DNA of 64,000 nucleotides, from the NCBI RefSeq assembly GCF_013170845.1, contig NZ_CP033367.1:5395001-5459000 (forward strand), in the 5' to 3' direction. A program made the position numbers and the translations under genes. Below the pieces are notes generated by a model that saw only the letters and a list, made by a program, of their open reading frames with translations, was not told where the DNA came from and did no database searches. Origin of the DNA: Mesorhizobium loti R88b. GTDB taxonomy: Bacteria > Pseudomonadota > Alphaproteobacteria > Rhizobiales > Rhizobiaceae. The stretch's first letter is position 1, and each line of letters begins with the position of its first letter. This document shows, piece by piece, positions 52,840-61,537 of this stretch.

Positions 52840-53052
52840 CTAATCCCAGTGCTTCCCCCGGTAAACCTTCATCGTGATCACGGCGCTCTCCCTCAAGGGT
52901 CCCTCAGGTAGCGGACCTTTCTTAGAAAAATTCGTATCCCCAAATGATAGAGAGGGGTAGCCCCAGTCCCCCGTGGGGCCCCCTCTCGGTGCGGGAGATA
53001 CTGTGGCAACCGGCGTTTGTTTGAGACGGCGGTGCCTTTTATCGGCACTGAA
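52840..53052 (-). pseudogene. Startless gene fragment upstream of the immunity gene (possible toxin C-terminus)
   Basis: A minus-strand frame is open from a stop at 53053-53055 to a TAG at 52840-52842 (70 codons) without a usable start codon. The encoded peptide looks protein-like, with GDWGYPSLSFGDTNFSKKGP in the middle and ESAVITMKVYRGKHWD at the end. It ends 67 bases before the immunity-like gene and reads in the same direction, which is the toxin-then-immunity order. Codon use is mixed and unlike the chromosome. I do not recognise the domain; chance openness cannot be excluded. Confidence 0.35.
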
Positions 53053-53161
53053 TCACTGGCAGCAAACCGTGCTTCCAGCTATGCGTCCAACACATTCCGT
53101 AAAATAAAAGCTAATTCTGGCACAAGCTCTGATCGGCCATTCCTTCCAAGTAATCTCAAAG

Positions 53162-53190
53162 CGGGGCCAGCGGGCCCCGTTTTCGTTTCT
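53162..53190 (+). terminator. Rho-independent terminator-like hairpin
   Basis: CGGGGCC (53162-53168) and GGCCCCG (53173-53179) form a 7-bp stem with an AGCG loop, followed by TTTTCGTTT on the plus strand. No intact plus-strand gene precedes it, so it may be left over from a lost gene or end a small RNA. Confidence 0.6.
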
Positions 53191-53353
53191 TCGACATGTC
53201 GAGCAACAATGCTCTTGCCTTGCTGCCATACAGGCCCGAGCGATCCTCAGTTAGATCCCGTCAATCAATTTGAACCGCAGATGAACGCCGGCATCAGAGC
53301 CGGTTCAGAGGCGTTGGGGCAGTCTCGTGCGTGTTGAAGGAGACACGACCCCA

Positions 53354-53512
53354 ATGCTTGCTCGCCGCTTCACCATCGTCTGCCTGCTGATGAGCCTGTT
53401 TGGAATGTTCTTCGCCATCCTCGTCGCCGAAGCAGGCCGTTCGCCTCGCTCCTGGGACGAGGCCAGTTCCAGAACCTGCCGCCTCGCTTGCCCCACCCAT
53501 CTTCGCAACTGA
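53354..53512 (+). CDS. Small membrane protein, 52 residues
   Basis: MLARRFTIVCLLMSLFGMFF followed by AILVAEAGRS gives one clear transmembrane helix or signal peptide with a basic N-terminus. The remaining 25 residues carry two cysteines. An AGGAGACAC ribosome site lies upstream. The combination of start signals and hydrophobic helix supports a real small gene. Function unknown. Confidence 0.5.
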   Translation: MLARRFTIVCLLMSLFGMFFAILVAEAGRSPRSWDEASSRTCRLACPTHLRN

Positions 53513-53551
53513 ACAAAGACCCGACGTCTCGAAAAGAAAAGCACAGACATC

Positions 53552-53746
53552 ATGAGCCGCATCGCTGCCAACACTCTCAAGACTCTTCGGCTTCTGCCGC
53601 GGGCGGCATTTATCCTGATGCTTTTGGCCGCTCCGGTGCTGGCTGTTCCGATGATGCGCGCCGATACCGGCTCGACGATCGAGGCGCCAGCCTTGAAGAA
53701 CTCCGGCGTGGGTTTCGTTCTGCTGGTCAGCCTGCAGCGGGGATAA
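53552..53746 (+). CDS. Small exported or membrane protein, 64 residues
   Basis: Basic N-terminus and one hydrophobic segment (AAFILMLLAAPVLAVPMM), possibly a signal peptide, then a short polar tail. No family recognised and no strong ribosome site. It lies 39 bases after the preceding small gene and 74 bases before amn. Confidence 0.4.
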   Translation: MSRIAANTLKTLRLLPRAAFILMLLAAPVLAVPMMRADTGSTIEAPALKNSGVGFVLLVSLQRG

Positions 53747-53820
53747 AGAAAAATGGCGCTTTGGGCGCCTTCGGCCGCGAGCCCCCTCCCAACCGCTCAT
53801 CCGAGTCTCTATATTGAGCC

Positions 53821-55326
53821 ATGGAAAAGCGAATCTACCCCCAAGCCATCGAATCCGTCGTCATGCCCGAGCCTTTTGGCCGGCAAAGCTTCGACAACGC
53901 CGAAAAAGCCGTCGCCGCACTGCAGGTTCTCTACGACCGCAACACCAAGTTCCTGCGCGACTCTTTCGCGGAACTGGCGGCAGCCGGCGGTGACAACGGC
54001 AAGCGCTACCGCGCCTTCTATCCAGAGATCGGCGTCACCACCAATTCATTCACCCAGATCGATTCGCGGCAGGCCTATGGGCACATGCCGACGCCGGGAC
54101 ATTTTTCGACCACGATTACCCAGCCGGATCTGTTCGAGAGCTACCTGATCGAGCAGTTGCGCCTGATCATGCGCAATCATGGTGTCGCGGTCACCGTTTC
54201 GGAATCAACGACGCCAATCCCACTGCATTTCGCCTTTCTCGAAGGTACCCATGTCGACGGCGCGGCGGCCGAACGCATCAAGCGGCCGATCCGCGACCTG
54301 TTCGACGTGCCGGACCTCGACGGCACCGATGATCAGATCGCCAACGGTACATTCGAAGTGGCCTTCGGCGAACCGAGGCCGCTGGCGCCGTTCACGGCGC
54401 AGCGCATCGACTATTCGCTGCACCGCCTGTCGCATTATACGGCGACCACGCCGCAGCATTTCCAGAACTTCGTGCTGTTCACCAATTACCAGTTCTACAT
54501 CGACGAATTCGTCGCCCGCGCTCGCGTGCAGATGGCGGAAGGCGGCGGTGGATATTCCGAGTTCGTCGAACCGGGCAATGTCATCACCAAGGCCGGAGAA
54601 AGCGCACCCAGTTCAGGTGTGGCAGCGCCGCGCCTGCCGCAGATGCCGGCCTATCATCTGAAGAAGCCCGGCCATGGCGGCATCACCATGGTCAATATCG
54701 GTGTCGGCCCTTCGAACGCCAAGACGATCACAGACCACATCGCCGTGCTGAGGCCGCATGCCTGGGTGATGCTCGGCCACTGCGCCGGACTGCGCAACAC
54801 CCAGGCGCTCGGCGACTATGTGCTGGCACATGCCTATGTGCGCGAGGATCACGTGCTGGATGACGATCTTCCGGTCTGGGTGCCGATCCCGCCGCTGGCC
54901 GAGATCCAGGTGGCGCTGCAGGAGGCGGTTGCCGAAGTCACCGGCCTGTCCGGCTATGATCTGAAGCGCATCATGCGCACCGGCACCGTCGCCACCATCG
55001 ATAACCGCAACTGGGAACTGCGTGACCAGCGCGGACCGGTGCAGCGCCTGTCGCAGTCACGCGCCATCGCGCTCGACATGGAATCAGCGACCATCGCCGC
55101 CAATGGTTTCCGCTTCCGCGTGCCCTACGGCACGCTGCTGTGCGTTTCCGACAAGCCTTTGCATGGCGAGTTGAAGCTGCCCGGCATGGCGACCGAGTTC
55201 TACAAACGCCAGGTGGCGCAGCACCTGACCATCGGAATCAAGGCGATGGAGAAGCTCTCGGAAATGCCGATGGAACGGCTGCATTCGCGCAAGCTCAGGA
55301 GCTTTTCGGAGACGGCGTTCCAGTAG
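53821..55326 (+). CDS. amn: AMP nucleosidase
   Basis: 501 residues, full family length. It hydrolyses AMP to adenine and ribose 5-phosphate in purine salvage. An N-terminal regulatory domain (1-170) precedes the phosphorylase-like catalytic domain with GGITMVNIGVGPSNAKTITD, WVMLGHCAGLRNTQALGDYV and the purine-site region ALDMESATIAANGFRFRVPY (conserved DMES...). The gene stands alone. Confidence 0.95.
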   Translation: MEKRIYPQAIESVVMPEPFGRQSFDNAEKAVAALQVLYDRNTKFLRDSFAELAAAGGDNGKRYRAFYPEIGVTTNSFTQIDSRQAYGHMPTPGHFSTTITQPDLFESYLIEQLRLIMRNHGVAVTVSESTTPIPLHFAFLEGTHVDGAAAERIKRPIRDLFDVPDLDGTDDQIANGTFEVAFGEPRPLAPFTAQRIDYSLHRLSHYTATTPQHFQNFVLFTNYQFYIDEFVARARVQMAEGGGGYSEFVEPGNVITKAGESAPSSGVAAPRLPQMPAYHLKKPGHGGITMVNIGVGPSNAKTITDHIAVLRPHAWVMLGHCAGLRNTQALGDYVLAHAYVREDHVLDDDLPVWVPIPPLAEIQVALQEAVAEVTGLSGYDLKRIMRTGTVATIDNRNWELRDQRGPVQRLSQSRAIALDMESATIAANGFRFRVPYGTLLCVSDKPLHGELKLPGMATEFYKRQVAQHLTIGIKAMEKLSEMPMERLHSRKLRSFSETAFQ

Positions 55327-55428
55327 GCGGCTGCGAAGCCACGGCGAGGCAATTCGTCGTCTTGCCCACGCCGCAATTTGGCCGCTAAGCAGATCGAACG
55401 CAGGCGGCATTCAGCAGACACGACCTCA

Positions 55429-56463
55429 ATGACAACAGGCGCGCGTTCGAACATGGTGGCTGGGTTGGCATTCCTGGCGATGACGGCATTGTCGGCCGCC
55501 TTGTTGGCGGGGTTCTTCGGCACGCTGCATCCGGCGTTCGATTCCTTCTCGCATTTCCGCATTCACCTCAGCGTGCTTATGGCGCTTCTGGCACTGCCGC
55601 TGCTCGCCACCTCGTTTCGGCTGCAAGCGGCGGCAGCGCTGCTCTTTGCCATCGCCTGCCTGGCCACGACGGCAAGCACCTTGTCGACGCTTTGGCCGCA
55701 GCCGGCGGTCGCCAAGCCCGCCGACCAGGCTGTCTACAGCCTGCTGCAGATGAATTTGCGCTTCAACAACCCGACGCCGAAGAAGGTGCTGTCGCTGATC
55801 GGCCGCACCAATCCGGACGTGATCACCCTCGATGAAGTGTCTGGCATGTGGGCGACCGAGCTTGGCACCATCACCAGCGCCTATCCCTACCGGATCCTGT
55901 GCCCTTATCCGAACGGCATGTTCGGCGTGGCGTTGCTGTCGCGGCGGCCCTTCGTCGCCGGCAGCACGCCGCATTGCGAGCCGCGCGGCGCCATGGCGAT
56001 CGCCACCGTTGACTTCGGTGGGATCAGCGTCGATGTCGCCGCGATCCATCTGAGCTGGCCGTGGCCGAAGGAGCAGTACTGGCAGATCGGCGAACTGGCG
56101 CAACCGCTGGCCACGCTCGGCGAGACCGCGATCATGGCCGGCGACTGCAACGGCGTGCCGTGGAGTGCCGCGGTGCGGCGGGTCACGGCTCTCGGTGGGC
56201 TGACGCTTATGCCTTCCGCCGGCCCGACCTGGATCCACCGGACACTGCCGGACTTCCTGCGCCGCTATGCGGGCCTGCCGATCGACCAGGTGTTCAGCAA
56301 GGGCGGGCTGACGATCCTGTCGTCGACGCGGCTGGAGGATACCGGCTCAGACCATCTGCCGGTGCTGGTCGAGTTCACGCTCCGGCCACAGGAGCAGAAA
56401 CCGGTCGACGAGCATGAAAGTGCGACCGTCTCCCTGCCTCAGCCAGGCAAGCCACAAGGCTGA
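55429..56463 (+). CDS. Membrane-anchored endonuclease/exonuclease/phosphatase-family protein
   Basis: 344 residues from the ATG at 55429; an upstream start at 55378 is less likely. Three N-terminal transmembrane helices (about 12-95) precede an EEP domain. Metal and catalytic residues appear in SLLQMNLRFNN, ITLDEVSGMW, GDCNGVPWSAAVR and TGSDHLPVLVEF, all in the expected order. The enzyme faces the periplasm by prediction and could act on phospholipids, nucleic acid or inositol phosphates. Substrate unknown. Confidence 0.88.
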   Translation: MTTGARSNMVAGLAFLAMTALSAALLAGFFGTLHPAFDSFSHFRIHLSVLMALLALPLLATSFRLQAAAALLFAIACLATTASTLSTLWPQPAVAKPADQAVYSLLQMNLRFNNPTPKKVLSLIGRTNPDVITLDEVSGMWATELGTITSAYPYRILCPYPNGMFGVALLSRRPFVAGSTPHCEPRGAMAIATVDFGGISVDVAAIHLSWPWPKEQYWQIGELAQPLATLGETAIMAGDCNGVPWSAAVRRVTALGGLTLMPSAGPTWIHRTLPDFLRRYAGLPIDQVFSKGGLTILSSTRLEDTGSDHLPVLVEFTLRPQEQKPVDEHESATVSLPQPGKPQG

Positions 56464-56540
56464 GTTTGGCCACAAGGCTGAGTTTGGTCGCCCATTTACG
56501 GGGCGAGCATCGAATTCACCGGAAAAGCGCTGATGAAGCT

Positions 56541-57140
56541 CTATGATTTCGCCAGGGCATCGACCAGATACTCTACGTGACCGCCCTCCCGGTGCTCGCG
56601 CGCGTCGAAGGCGTTCTGCTTGCCCTCGTACTCGTCAAAGACAGCGTCGATCCGCCGGCGCGCTTCGCGCCGCGTTTTGGAGCACTGCGCGTCGTTTGCG
56701 GTGGTGAGCCCGGTAAGCGATTTCTCGGTCGCCGCCATCATCTGCCTGGCAATGTCGCCATGCGTCTCCTCATGCTTGCGAACACCGGTGAAGAAACGCG
56801 CCCAGCGCTTGTCGAGCGCCGGCGGGAGCGCGGAAACAACATGCGGGTAGGTAAAGTTCAGGTTGAGCGTCCCGTTGGCTTGGCGGATGCGGCAGGAGCC
56901 CTTGACCTGGACAAAGTCGAAATCCCAATCCTTGGTATAGCTGGTCTGGGCAATGGCGCGGGCCATGAAGCCATGCCGTGGGCCATTGCGGTCCATGGAC
57001 TCGATCAGCGCCTCTCCGGTCGTGCCGGAAATATCATATGTCTGCGTCTTCACCAGGACTTTGACATGAGCCGATGCGGCGGTAGCGAAGCCGCACGATG
57101 CGCCGATGACCGCCAGAACTGAACGTGCGAGCAAGCGCAT
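56541..57140 (-). CDS. DUF922 exported Zn-protease-like protein
   Basis: 199 residues with signal peptide (LARSVLAVIGASCGFATAAS). The DUF922 domain includes CRIRQANGTLNLNFTYPHVV and a metalloprotease HExxH-type motif in GVRKHEETHGDIARQMM, with further conserved DAVFDEYEGKQNAFDAREHR. The catalytic Glu is present. It should act in the periplasm. No target known. It lies downstream of the ETF-QO gene in the same direction, 61 bases away. Confidence 0.88.
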   Translation of the reverse strand: MRLLARSVLAVIGASCGFATAASAHVKVLVKTQTYDISGTTGEALIESMDRNGPRHGFMARAIAQTSYTKDWDFDFVQVKGSCRIRQANGTLNLNFTYPHVVSALPPALDKRWARFFTGVRKHEETHGDIARQMMAATEKSLTGLTTANDAQCSKTRREARRRIDAVFDEYEGKQNAFDAREHREGGHVEYLVDALAKS

Positions 57141-57201
57141 CCACGCTTCCCTTCAAAGATGACCAAGGCCGACGGTAGCATGCCGCCGGCGCTGAGGGCA
57201 T

Positions 57202-58881
57202 TCACATTCCCTGGTAGACCGGGCCCTCGCCGCCCTGCGGCGGCACCCAGTTGATGTTCTGGTTCGGATCCTTGATGTCGCAAGTCTTGCAGTGGACGCA
57301 GTTCTGCGCGTTGATGACGAAGCGCACGTCCTTGGCCGCCGGATCGGCTGCGGCATTGCCATCCTTGTCGACCCATTCGTAGACGCCGGCCGGGCAATAG
57401 CGCGTCGAAGGCCCGGCAAAGACGTCGTGTTCGGAGCGCTTCTGCAGTTCCATGTCACCGACCAGCAGATGGACTGGTTCGTTCTCTTCGTGATTGGTGT
57501 TGGACAGGAACACGGAGGACAGCCGGTCGAAGGTCAGCACGCCATCCGGTTTCGGATAAACGATCTTCTTGTGCTTGGCGGCAGGCTCCAGCGCGGCATA
57601 GTCGGCCTTGCCGTGCTTCAGCGTGCCGAAGGGCGAGACGCCGAACAGCGTGTTCAGCCACATGTCGAGGCCGCCGAGGCCAATGCCGACAATGGTGCCG
57701 AAGCGCGACCACAGCGGCTTGACGTTGCGGACCTTCTTCAAATCCTTGCCGATGTCGGTCGCCCGCCAAGCTTCCTCGTAGGATTTGAGCTCATCATTGG
57801 CGCGGCCGGCGGCAATTGCTTCGCTGACATGATCGGCCGCCAGCATGCCCGACAGCACCGCATTGTGGGACCCCTTGATACGCGGCACGTTGACGAAGCC
57901 GGCAGCACAGCCCATCAGCGCGCCGCCGGGGAAGGACAATTTCGGCACCGATTGCCAGCCGCCTTCGGTGATGGCGCGCGCGCCATAGCCCAGCCGCTTG
58001 GCGCCCTCGAACGTGCCTGCGATCGCCGGATGCGTCTTGAAGCGCTGGAATTCCTCGAACGGCGACAGATAGGGGTTCTTGTAATTGAGGTGGAGGACGA
58101 AGCCGACCGCCACCTGGTTATCCTCGAGGTGGTAGAGGAAGGAGCCACCGCCGGTCTTCATGTCGAGCGGCCAGCCGAAGGAATGCTGCACCAGGCCCGG
58201 CCGGTGGTTCTCCGGCTTGACCTGCCAGAGTTCCTTCAGGCCGATGCCGTACTTGCCGGGCTCGCGGCCATCGGAGAGCTTGTATTTGGCGATCAGCTGT
58301 TTGGCGAGCGAGCCGCGTGCGCCTTCGCCGATCAGCACATATTTGCCCATCAGCGCCATGCCCGGCGCGAAGCCCGGACCGTGCGTGCCGTCCTTCTCTA
58401 CGCCCATGTCGCCGGTGACGACGCCGGTGACGGCGCCTTCTTCATTGTAGAGCAGGCCGACGGCGGCAAAGCCCGGATAGATCTCGACGCCGAGCGCCTC
58501 GGCCTTACCCGCCAGCCAGCGGCAGACATTGCCGAGCGAGACGATGTAATTGCCATGATTGTTCATCAGTGGCGGCATGAAAATGTTGGGCAGGCGGAAC
58601 GAGCCGGCAGGGCCCAGCACCAGGAAATGATCCGCCGTGACCGGTGTCTTGAACGGATGGCCCTCCTCCTCGCGCCAGCCCGGCAGCAGCCGGTCGATGC
58701 CGATCGGGTCGACAACGGCGCCGGAGAGGATATGCGCACCGACCTCGCCGCCCTTTTCCAGCACGACGACGGAAAGCTCCGGATTGACCTGCTTGAGGCG
58801 GATGGCCGCGGCAAGGCCGGCCGGTCCGGCGCCGACGATAACCACGTCGAATTCCATGCTTTCGCGTTCGATGTCGCTCAT
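57202..58881 (-). CDS. Electron transfer flavoprotein-ubiquinone oxidoreductase
   Basis: 559 residues from the ATG at 58881 (MSDIERESMEFDVVIVGAGP). Membrane-associated flavoprotein that passes electrons from ETF to ubiquinone, linking acyl-CoA dehydrogenases such as isovaleryl-CoA dehydrogenase (43144) to respiration. FAD-binding VIVGAGPAGLAAAIRL, the hydrophobic quinone-site region, and a C-terminal 4Fe-4S cluster motif NAQNCVHCKTCDIKDPNQN with the partner Cys in YCPAGVYEW are all present. Confidence 0.96.
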   Translation of the reverse strand: MSDIERESMEFDVVIVGAGPAGLAAAIRLKQVNPELSVVVLEKGGEVGAHILSGAVVDPIGIDRLLPGWREEEGHPFKTPVTADHFLVLGPAGSFRLPNIFMPPLMNNHGNYIVSLGNVCRWLAGKAEALGVEIYPGFAAVGLLYNEEGAVTGVVTGDMGVEKDGTHGPGFAPGMALMGKYVLIGEGARGSLAKQLIAKYKLSDGREPGKYGIGLKELWQVKPENHRPGLVQHSFGWPLDMKTGGGSFLYHLEDNQVAVGFVLHLNYKNPYLSPFEEFQRFKTHPAIAGTFEGAKRLGYGARAITEGGWQSVPKLSFPGGALMGCAAGFVNVPRIKGSHNAVLSGMLAADHVSEAIAAGRANDELKSYEEAWRATDIGKDLKKVRNVKPLWSRFGTIVGIGLGGLDMWLNTLFGVSPFGTLKHGKADYAALEPAAKHKKIVYPKPDGVLTFDRLSSVFLSNTNHEENEPVHLLVGDMELQKRSEHDVFAGPSTRYCPAGVYEWVDKDGNAAADPAAKDVRFVINAQNCVHCKTCDIKDPNQNINWVPPQGGEGPVYQGM

Positions 58882-59101
58882 CAACCCCTCCGCACTGGCT
58901 TGCCGCTGTTGCGTATCTTGCTGGCTCCTGCGCTGCATAGCGCATCAATCGGCGACAGGAAACCGGCGCATACGTGACAATGCGGATTTGGCCAAAAAGT
59001 CGCGCATCCTGCGGCAAGGCAACCGTTTGTGCCCGATGCGCCCTGCCGCGCTTGCGTTTTTTAATTGTTCGGCGGCTTGCTTATCGGCCATACTTCCCGC
59101 C

Positions 59102-59746
59102 ATGCGCATTCCTGGGCCAGCCGGCTTTCCTTCGACGCGCTTCCTTTTCCCGTCCGGCCGGGCCTGCCGGGCGATTCTTCTGGCCCTTCTGATATCGGCA
59201 CCGGGTCACGCCGCGGCGGACGAGGTGAAAGTCTGGGCAACAGGCGCCTACTCCTTTTCCGATGAGCTTGGCGGCTTCCGCATCACCGGAGCCTCCGGCA
59301 TCGGAACCAAGGACGATCCGCTTGTCATCACCGAAGAGCTGAATTCGGCGACACCGGTGACGCTGACCATCCGCACCACCAAGCCAATCCAGGCGTTCGG
59401 CAAGGCGGGCGAGTTCGCCAATGGCATCATGTACATGCGCATCGACGTGCTCAACAACAGCGGCCAAGCCTGGATCGAGTTCCAGTTCGAGCTTCAGGAG
59501 ATACTGGATCAGCCAAGTGTCTTTGGCGACGGGCTTTCGTTCGATCAGCGCAACAAGACAACCGACGATATCCGGTCGAGCAACTTCGCCAATTTCGACC
59601 GCGACTTCGAACCCTATGACCGCTTGCTGTTCAAGAATGGCAAGGTCGATCCGCTCAAGACGGCCAGCTTCGAGTTCCTGATGACCGACTACACGCCCCG
59701 GTGGACCTTCTATGTCGTGCAGGATCCACGCATACCGACGGGATAG
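59102..59746 (+). CDS. Secreted protein of unknown function
   Basis: 214 residues from the ATG at 59102. N-terminal signal peptide (CRAILLALLISAPGHAAA) and a mature, probably beta-rich domain containing VKVWATGAYSFSDELGGFRI, a middle NGIMYMRIDVLNNSGQAWIE and the end TDYTPRWTFYVVQDPRIPTG. No cysteines in the mature part and no family that I recognise. Other in-frame starts upstream lie in ETF-QO antisense DNA. The UDG gene follows 51 bases later. Confidence 0.75.
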   Translation: MRIPGPAGFPSTRFLFPSGRACRAILLALLISAPGHAAADEVKVWATGAYSFSDELGGFRITGASGIGTKDDPLVITEELNSATPVTLTIRTTKPIQAFGKAGEFANGIMYMRIDVLNNSGQAWIEFQFELQEILDQPSVFGDGLSFDQRNKTTDDIRSSNFANFDRDFEPYDRLLFKNGKVDPLKTASFEFLMTDYTPRWTFYVVQDPRIPTG

Positions 59747-59797
59747 GGCGAGCCGCCAGCCTTGCAAATTGCAGTCATGCGGACGAATGTGCGTGCC

Positions 59798-60670
59798 ATG
59801 ACTGCCGCCTCCCCCAACAGCCCGACCGAAATTGCCGACATCCTGGCTTTCTATGCCAGCGCCGGCGTCGATGAGGCGCTGGAAGACGCCCCGGTGAATC
59901 GCTTCGCCGAGGCTGCGCCGAGGCCTGTGGAGCGCGCGCCAGTGCCAGCGGCGCCCCCTCGCGAAGACAAGGCGCCGGAGCGACCGGCAGCTCCCGGACT
60001 GGATGCGAGCCGGGTGCCGGATGCGCCGCCGGCGCGTTCGTCGGTCGCCGCGGTGCCAGACGAAGCACAAGCGGCGCTTGCGCGCCAGTTGGCGACGACG
60101 GCAACGACCCTGGACGAGCTACGCCAGCATATGGCGGCCTTCGACGGCTGCAATCTCAAGACCACCGCCAAGAATCTGGTGTTCGCCGACGGCAATCCGG
60201 AGTCGGCCGTGATGCTGGTCGGCGAGGCGCCCGGTCGCGACGAGGACATCGAGGGGCTGCCTTTCGTCGGCCGTTCCGGCCGGCTGCTCGACCGCATGCT
60301 GGCGGCGATCGGGCTCGACCGCACTTCGGTCTACATCGCCAATGTCATTCCATGGCGGCCGCCGGGCAATCGCACGCCGACGCCACACGAAACCGAAATC
60401 TGCCGGCCGTTCATCGAACGGCAGATCGAACTGGTCAATCCAAAGGTGCTGGTCAATCTCGGCGGGCCGTCGGCCAAGACCTTGCTCAACACCTCGGAAG
60501 GCATTTTGCGGCTTCGTGGCAACTGGCGTGTCCACACCACCGCCTCCGGCATCGCCATTCCGGCCATGCCGACGCTTCATCCGGCCTATCTGCTGCGGAC
60601 ACCCGCCCACAAGAAGCTGGCATGGCGGGACTTTCTCGAGGTGAAGGCGAAGCTGCGGACGCTCTCTTAG
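59798..60670 (+). CDS. Type-4-like uracil-DNA glycosylase (two cysteines missing)
   Basis: 290 residues from the ATG at 59798 (MTAASPNSPTEIADILAFYA); in-frame TTG and ATG codons at 59762 and 59777 are alternatives. Residues 35-110 are a Pro/Ala-rich linker. The catalytic domain shows GEAPGRDEDIEGLPFVGRSG (motif 1) and MPTLHPAYLLRTP (motif 2), characteristic of type 4. The family's four Fe-S cysteines are reduced to two: GCNLK (residue about 116) and EICRPF (about 201). The cluster is therefore probably absent. Confidence 0.87.
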   Translation: MTAASPNSPTEIADILAFYASAGVDEALEDAPVNRFAEAAPRPVERAPVPAAPPREDKAPERPAAPGLDASRVPDAPPARSSVAAVPDEAQAALARQLATTATTLDELRQHMAAFDGCNLKTTAKNLVFADGNPESAVMLVGEAPGRDEDIEGLPFVGRSGRLLDRMLAAIGLDRTSVYIANVIPWRPPGNRTPTPHETEICRPFIERQIELVNPKVLVNLGGPSAKTLLNTSEGILRLRGNWRVHTTASGIAIPAMPTLHPAYLLRTPAHKKLAWRDFLEVKAKLRTLS

Positions 60671-60724
60671 CGATGACTTCGCAGGTAATTGAAATGCCGT
60701 CCCTGTCGGCCTAACCATCCTGCT

Positions 60725-61537
60725 ATGACAACAGCCCAAACCTCCGCCGGCAGCCTCATCCGCGAATGGCGCACGCGCCGCCGCATGAGCCAGCTCGACC
60801 TCGCCATGGAAGCCGAGATTTCGCAGCGGCATCTCTCCTTCGTCGAAAGCGGGCGTGCCGCGCCCTCCCGTGACATGGTCTTGCACCTGGCCGAGCAGTT
60901 GGCGATCCCGTTGAGGCAACGCAATCAGTTGCTGCTGGCTGCGGGCTTTGCGCCGAGCTTCGGCGAACGGCCGCTTACCGACACGATGCTGGCACCGGCG
61001 ATGGCGGCGGTCGAGATTGTGCTCAAGGGCCATGAGCCGTTCCCGGCGCTGGCGGTGGACAGGCACTGGAACCTGGTTTCGGCCAATGCCGCGATCGCTC
61101 CGTTCCTAGCCGATGTCAGCGAGGCTTCGCTGCTGACGTCACCAGTCAATGTGCTTCGCCTCAGCCTGCATCCCGGCGGTATCGCACCGCGCATCGTCAA
61201 CCTCCAGGAATGGCGCACGCACCTGCTCGAGCGTCTCAAGCACCAGAACGATGCCGCCGGCGACCCGGTGCTGGTCGAGCTGGAGCGCGAATTGCGCAGC
61301 TATCCTTCCGGCCTCAAGGGCAGCAGGCCAACCACCGTCGAGCCGAATGCCATCGTGCATCCGCTCAGGCTGGCCCATGGCGATCAGGTGCTGTCGTTCA
61401 TAAGTACCATTACCGTGTTCGGCACGCCGCTCGACGTGACCTTGTCGGAACTGGCGATTGAGTCCTTCTTCCCTGCGGATGAACAGACAAGGGCGGTGCT
61501 GGTGCGGCTGGCTAAGGAGCGGAGCGACCGCTCCTGA
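60725..61537 (+). CDS. XRE-family regulator with MmyB-like ligand domain
   Basis: 270 residues from the ATG at 60725. Helix-turn-helix at the N-terminus (LIREWRTRRRMSQLDLAMEA then ISQRHLSFVESGRAAPS), followed by an MmyB-like PAS-related domain with ALAVDRHWNLVSANAAIAPF and VNVLRLSLHPGGIAPRIVNL. Such regulators are thought to bind fatty acid-like ligands. It converges on the EamA gene at 61538, whose stop adjoins its own. Confidence 0.9.
   Translation: MTTAQTSAGSLIREWRTRRRMSQLDLAMEAEISQRHLSFVESGRAAPSRDMVLHLAEQLAIPLRQRNQLLLAAGFAPSFGERPLTDTMLAPAMAAVEIVLKGHEPFPALAVDRHWNLVSANAAIAPFLADVSEASLLTSPVNVLRLSLHPGGIAPRIVNLQEWRTHLLERLKHQNDAAGDPVLVELERELRSYPSGLKGSRPTTVEPNAIVHPLRLAHGDQVLSFISTITVFGTPLDVTLSELAIESFFPADEQTRAVLVRLAKERSDRS

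Larger units (their letters stand above)
52774..53353. other. Accessory intergenic region with hairpins and a gene fragment
   Basis: 580 bases between the immunity-like gene and the next plus-strand small gene. It contains the minus-strand fragment 52840-53052, a G/C-rich foldback at 52952-52987 (AGAGGGG ... CCCCTCT) and a plus-strand terminator at 53162-53190. No complete gene is convincing; the plus-strand frame 53017-53337 is not protein-like. Confidence 0.5.

Noticed and set aside
53017..53337. 106-codon plus-strand frame in the accessory islet
   Set aside because: Non-ATG start, crosses a terminator hairpin, mixed composition, no recognisable domain.
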